Position numbers and translations under genes: made by a program | The notes under the pieces: generated by a model | What the model was told of the DNA's origin: nothing | Databases searched by the model: none | Seen by the model: only the letters and a program-made list of their open reading frames with translations | Shown: positions 61,662 to 64,000 of the stretch, piece after piece | Position numbering within the stretch: position 1 is the stretch's first letter | Layout of the letters: each line of letters opens with the position of its first letter | From: Hyperoplus lanceolatus | Taxonomy: Eukaryota; Chordata; Actinopteri; Uranoscopiformes; Ammodytidae | Assembly (NCBI GenBank): GCA_026929865.2 | Contig: CM049403.1 | Location: 33,555,001-33,619,000 of the forward strand | Direction: 5' to 3' | DNA: 64,000 nucleotides

Positions 61662-62085
61662 GGAAACTCCCTAGTCTAGCAGACATTTACGTCAAGCGGT
61701 GCAAGGACAAGACCAGCAGCATCCTGAAAGACCCCAGCCATCCAGGCTACGGACTATTCTCTCTGCTCCGCTCTGGAAAGAGATATCACTCACTGGCAGC
61801 AAGGACTGAGAGACTCAGGAAGAGTTTCTACCCCCAAGCTGTCAGGTATCTAAATGGCACTGATTAAAGCACTTTGAGCAACTGCACTTATATATCTATA
61901 TATATATATATATTTAAGTAACCCCCCGCTCTTTAGACTATGTGCAATAACCCCCTGACATATTGAATGTATTTACTGTTTTGTTATGTTTGTTATGCGT
62001 ATATTTAGCATGGAGCCGACTGTGAACATTTCACTGCAATGTATTGTGTATGTGACGAATAAAATCTGAATCTGAATCTGAACAG
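61662..62085 (+). mobile_element. 5'-truncated CR1-like LINE
   Basis: The plus strand encodes LADIYVKRCKDKTSSILKD, GYGLFSLLRSGKRYHSLAAR and RLRKSFYPQAVRYLNGTD with a stop, then a 3' UTR and a TCTGAA-repeat tail. TGAACAGT at both borders is a target duplication. The continuous host sequence ACATGAACAGTCCTGC is seen in the other spacers. Confidence 0.85.
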
Positions 62086-63326
62086 TCCTGCACAACCATG
62101 TTGAGTACATGTATTTCTTGCATGGTAACCACCAAAACAATACATTTACAGACGACTTCTTAGTGCCCATAATGTATCTTTATTAGAATTGTGTACAACT
62201 GAGACAGAGCTAAACATACTTTCTGTGCAAACAGTCAGTTACATGTGTTGATTATATTCAGGTGATACATCAAATAAACTATCAGACAGTTTTATTTTTC
62301 ACAAGTATTTTGTTCTCATCTTAACTTATACAGAGCTAAGGAAGAAAAAACAACCCCAGTAATATAGTAGATACGTAAATACAATGTTAACATGGAAGCT
62401 ATGAAAATAATGAAAATACAACTTATTGAAAATCTAAACTTTAATGAAATTAATGAAGAGATGCCAAAGCACATTGCCCTGAGCAGTTAGGGGTTTAATG
62501 CCTTGCTCAGGGAGGTGAACTGGCAGCTCTTCAGCTACCACACCCCAAAGTGACTATTCCCAAAGTCTTCAAAGACTAAGTACCCTTTATTATTCACTAC
62601 TCCAAAGTTCACTCATTTCATAGTCTAGTATCATAAACTTATAAAACATATGCAGCGCCATGTAGAAAAATCAACCCAACAGGAATATATTAAATACATA
62701 AACACAATGTTTACATGGAAGCTATGAAAATGAATGAAAATACCCTAAGGCACATTCCCAAGCCAACATCCCCACAGACTAAGGAACCCTTTATTTCCTT
62801 ACAAAGACACTAAACTGATTTCATAGATTATTATCTTCTCATATTACTTGAAATACATATTTAAGAAAAGAAAATCAACACAACAGGAATTGAATAAACA
62901 CAGTGGTTATAAGTATGTTATGAAAAAAAGAGAGATTAAATTTGATGGTTTAACACAATATTCCCTCAATCGTGAACTGTCAAGGTGACTTCCTATTGGT
63001 TGCCGGAGATGACTTGTGTCTTTTTCTGTGTGTTTTCGATCATAATGTGACTGAGGCTTAAGGATGGCACTATGCTTCAACTACTGTGCATGTCAAAGGG
63101 ACAAACCACACCTGAATCCCCACTAGAGGGCAGTCTTGCATCTTCTATCTCATGTTTTAAATCCACTTTTGCTGGATTGTTTTGGACCTGTAATCTTGGA
63201 TGCAATTTTTACTAATCTTTCCTGCTATTTTTCCTAATTTTCACGCGATCTAATGTATCAGTATGTACAGATTTGGGTAGGTAATGCAACACCTACATTT
63301 CCTTTCTGGATTAAGAACCAGTGCTG
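62086..63326. other. IFIT spacer module downstream of copy 7
   Basis: Gene-free and homologous to the other spacers (AGACAGAGCTAAACATAC, GGTTTAATGCCTTGCTCAGG, GCCAACATCCCCACAGACTA). The ACTAGAGGGCAGTC block is at 63087-63150, more diverged than in the other copies. Confidence 0.65.
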
Positions 63327-64000
63327 TTAAAAACACTCCAGCTTTGGCAGGTTTTCCAGAAACTCCTGTATTTCTCTCCACATTGGGTCCCTGCGTCTGT
63401 CCCTAACTTTCTCCAGAGCTTTAATGCTGCTGTCACGAAAGAAGGATTGATGTGGTATCTCTGCCGCCTTCATGTTATATTTTATTGAATTGCGGTAATC
63501 CCTACGATCAAAGAATAAATATCTTGCATAGTTGTTGTAAACCACCTGTTTGTCTGCTGGTTCCAGATCCATTCTCAGCAGATCCTGGTACATCTGCTCA
63601 GCTGTGCCCTTATCTTTCTTTGCATAGATATTTGCGAGGTCTATTTTCTTCACAAGTGAAGACTTAGGGTAAAGAGCGATCACCTCCTTGTGGAGACGGA
63701 TTGCTTTTTCTATCATGCTTTGCCCTGGGCGACTCTCCCTGGAAAAAATGATCTTCCATTTGTAGGAGAGTGCGACACATTTCTTCAGAAAACGCACATC
63801 TGGATGGTTTTCCAGAGCCTCCTCTGCCAGAGCAATGGTCTCATCAACAGGTAAATATCTTCTATAAACCGATAGAACTGCTCTCATGCCACCGTAGCTG
63901 CTCACAGGATTTCTCAAAATCTCTCTGGCTAACTCACGCACTTCATCTTCATCAATTCTATCTCCTTTCTTAGATCGTTGGGTAAGATAATGAGCAGCGA
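63327..64000 (-). CDS. ifit: IFIT-like protein, copy 7 (C-terminal part; runs off the window)
   Basis: The frame is open from the window edge to a stop at 63327. The visible part starts at the AAHYLTQRSKKGDRIDEDEV region and ends EFLENLPKLECF, a few residues longer than copies 5 and 6. The middle (SRESRPGQSMIEKAIRLHKE, YAKKDKGTAEQMYQDLL) resembles copies 3, 5 and 6. The last 50 or so residues (KYNMKAAEIPHQSFFRD, RRRDPMWREIQEFLENLP) match copy 1 almost exactly, so the copy is mosaic. Its N-terminal half, exon 1 and promoter lie beyond the window, and intactness is unknown. Confidence 0.85.
   Translation of the reverse strand, partial: AAHYLTQRSKKGDRIDEDEVRELAREILRNPVSSYGGMRAVLSVYRRYLPVDETIALAEEALENHPDVRFLKKCVALSYKWKIIFSRESRPGQSMIEKAIRLHKEVIALYPKSSLVKKIDLANIYAKKDKGTAEQMYQDLLRMDLEPADKQVVYNNYARYLFFDRRDYRNSIKYNMKAAEIPHQSFFRDSSIKALEKVRDRRRDPMWREIQEFLENLPKLECF

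Overview
The window looks like teleost fish nuclear DNA, probably a percomorph. The evidence is long TG, GATA and CTCA microsatellites, hAT, piggyBac, Tc1 and pogo-type DNA transposons, L1/Tx1- and CR1/L2-like LINE tails, a tRNA-derived SINE, and two-exon interferon-response genes of fish type. No bacterial features, CRISPR arrays or viral fossils were recognised.

The backbone is a tandem array of IFIT genes (interferon-induced proteins with tetratricopeptide repeats), all on the minus strand. Each unit, read right to left, has an upstream block with IRF/ISRE-like sites and a TATA-like box, a tiny exon 1 whose last 5-8 bases are coding (usually ATGATGAG then a GT donor), an intron, one large exon 2 of about 1.3 kb, and a shared downstream spacer. 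Stop codons lie at 9354 (copy 1), 18704 (copy 2), 24834 (copy 3), 33518 (copy 4), 50013 (copy 5), 56222 (copy 6) and 63327 (copy 7, cut by the window edge). Copies 1, 4, 5 and 6 are open from start to stop (444, 438, 433 and 433 aa). Copy 2 has a 4-base frameshifting insertion. Copy 3 has a TGA at codon 19. An orphan exon 1 with a decayed promoter lies at 15984.

The first half of exon 2 is almost identical in all copies that can be compared, pseudogenes included, while the second halves differ and look mosaic. This is the pattern expected from gene conversion. Upstream regions fall into at least three classes: copies 1, 2, 4 and 5; copy 6 and the orphan; and copy 3.

The least interrupted unit spacing is about 6.1-6.2 kb (copies 2 to 3 and 5 to 6). 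Wider gaps come mostly from transposons. Because the units are paralogous, many insertions can be checked against an empty site in another unit. Examples are a 4,991-bp hAT element next to the exon 1 donor of copy 4, TTAA-flanked piggyBac-type elements at 8880, 23774, 40957 and 51556, a TA-flanked pogo-like element inside the 40957 element, a GGCCC-ended element at 7393, and 5'-truncated LINEs at 18288 and 61662. The first 5.5 kb are transposon-rich, with a possible unrelated 5' exon at the extreme left edge.

IFIT proteins are cytosolic antiviral effectors that bind viral RNA ends or translation factors, so an expanding, converting array with varied promoters fits a host-pathogen arms-race locus. 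All calls rest on reading the sequence; no database search was possible.
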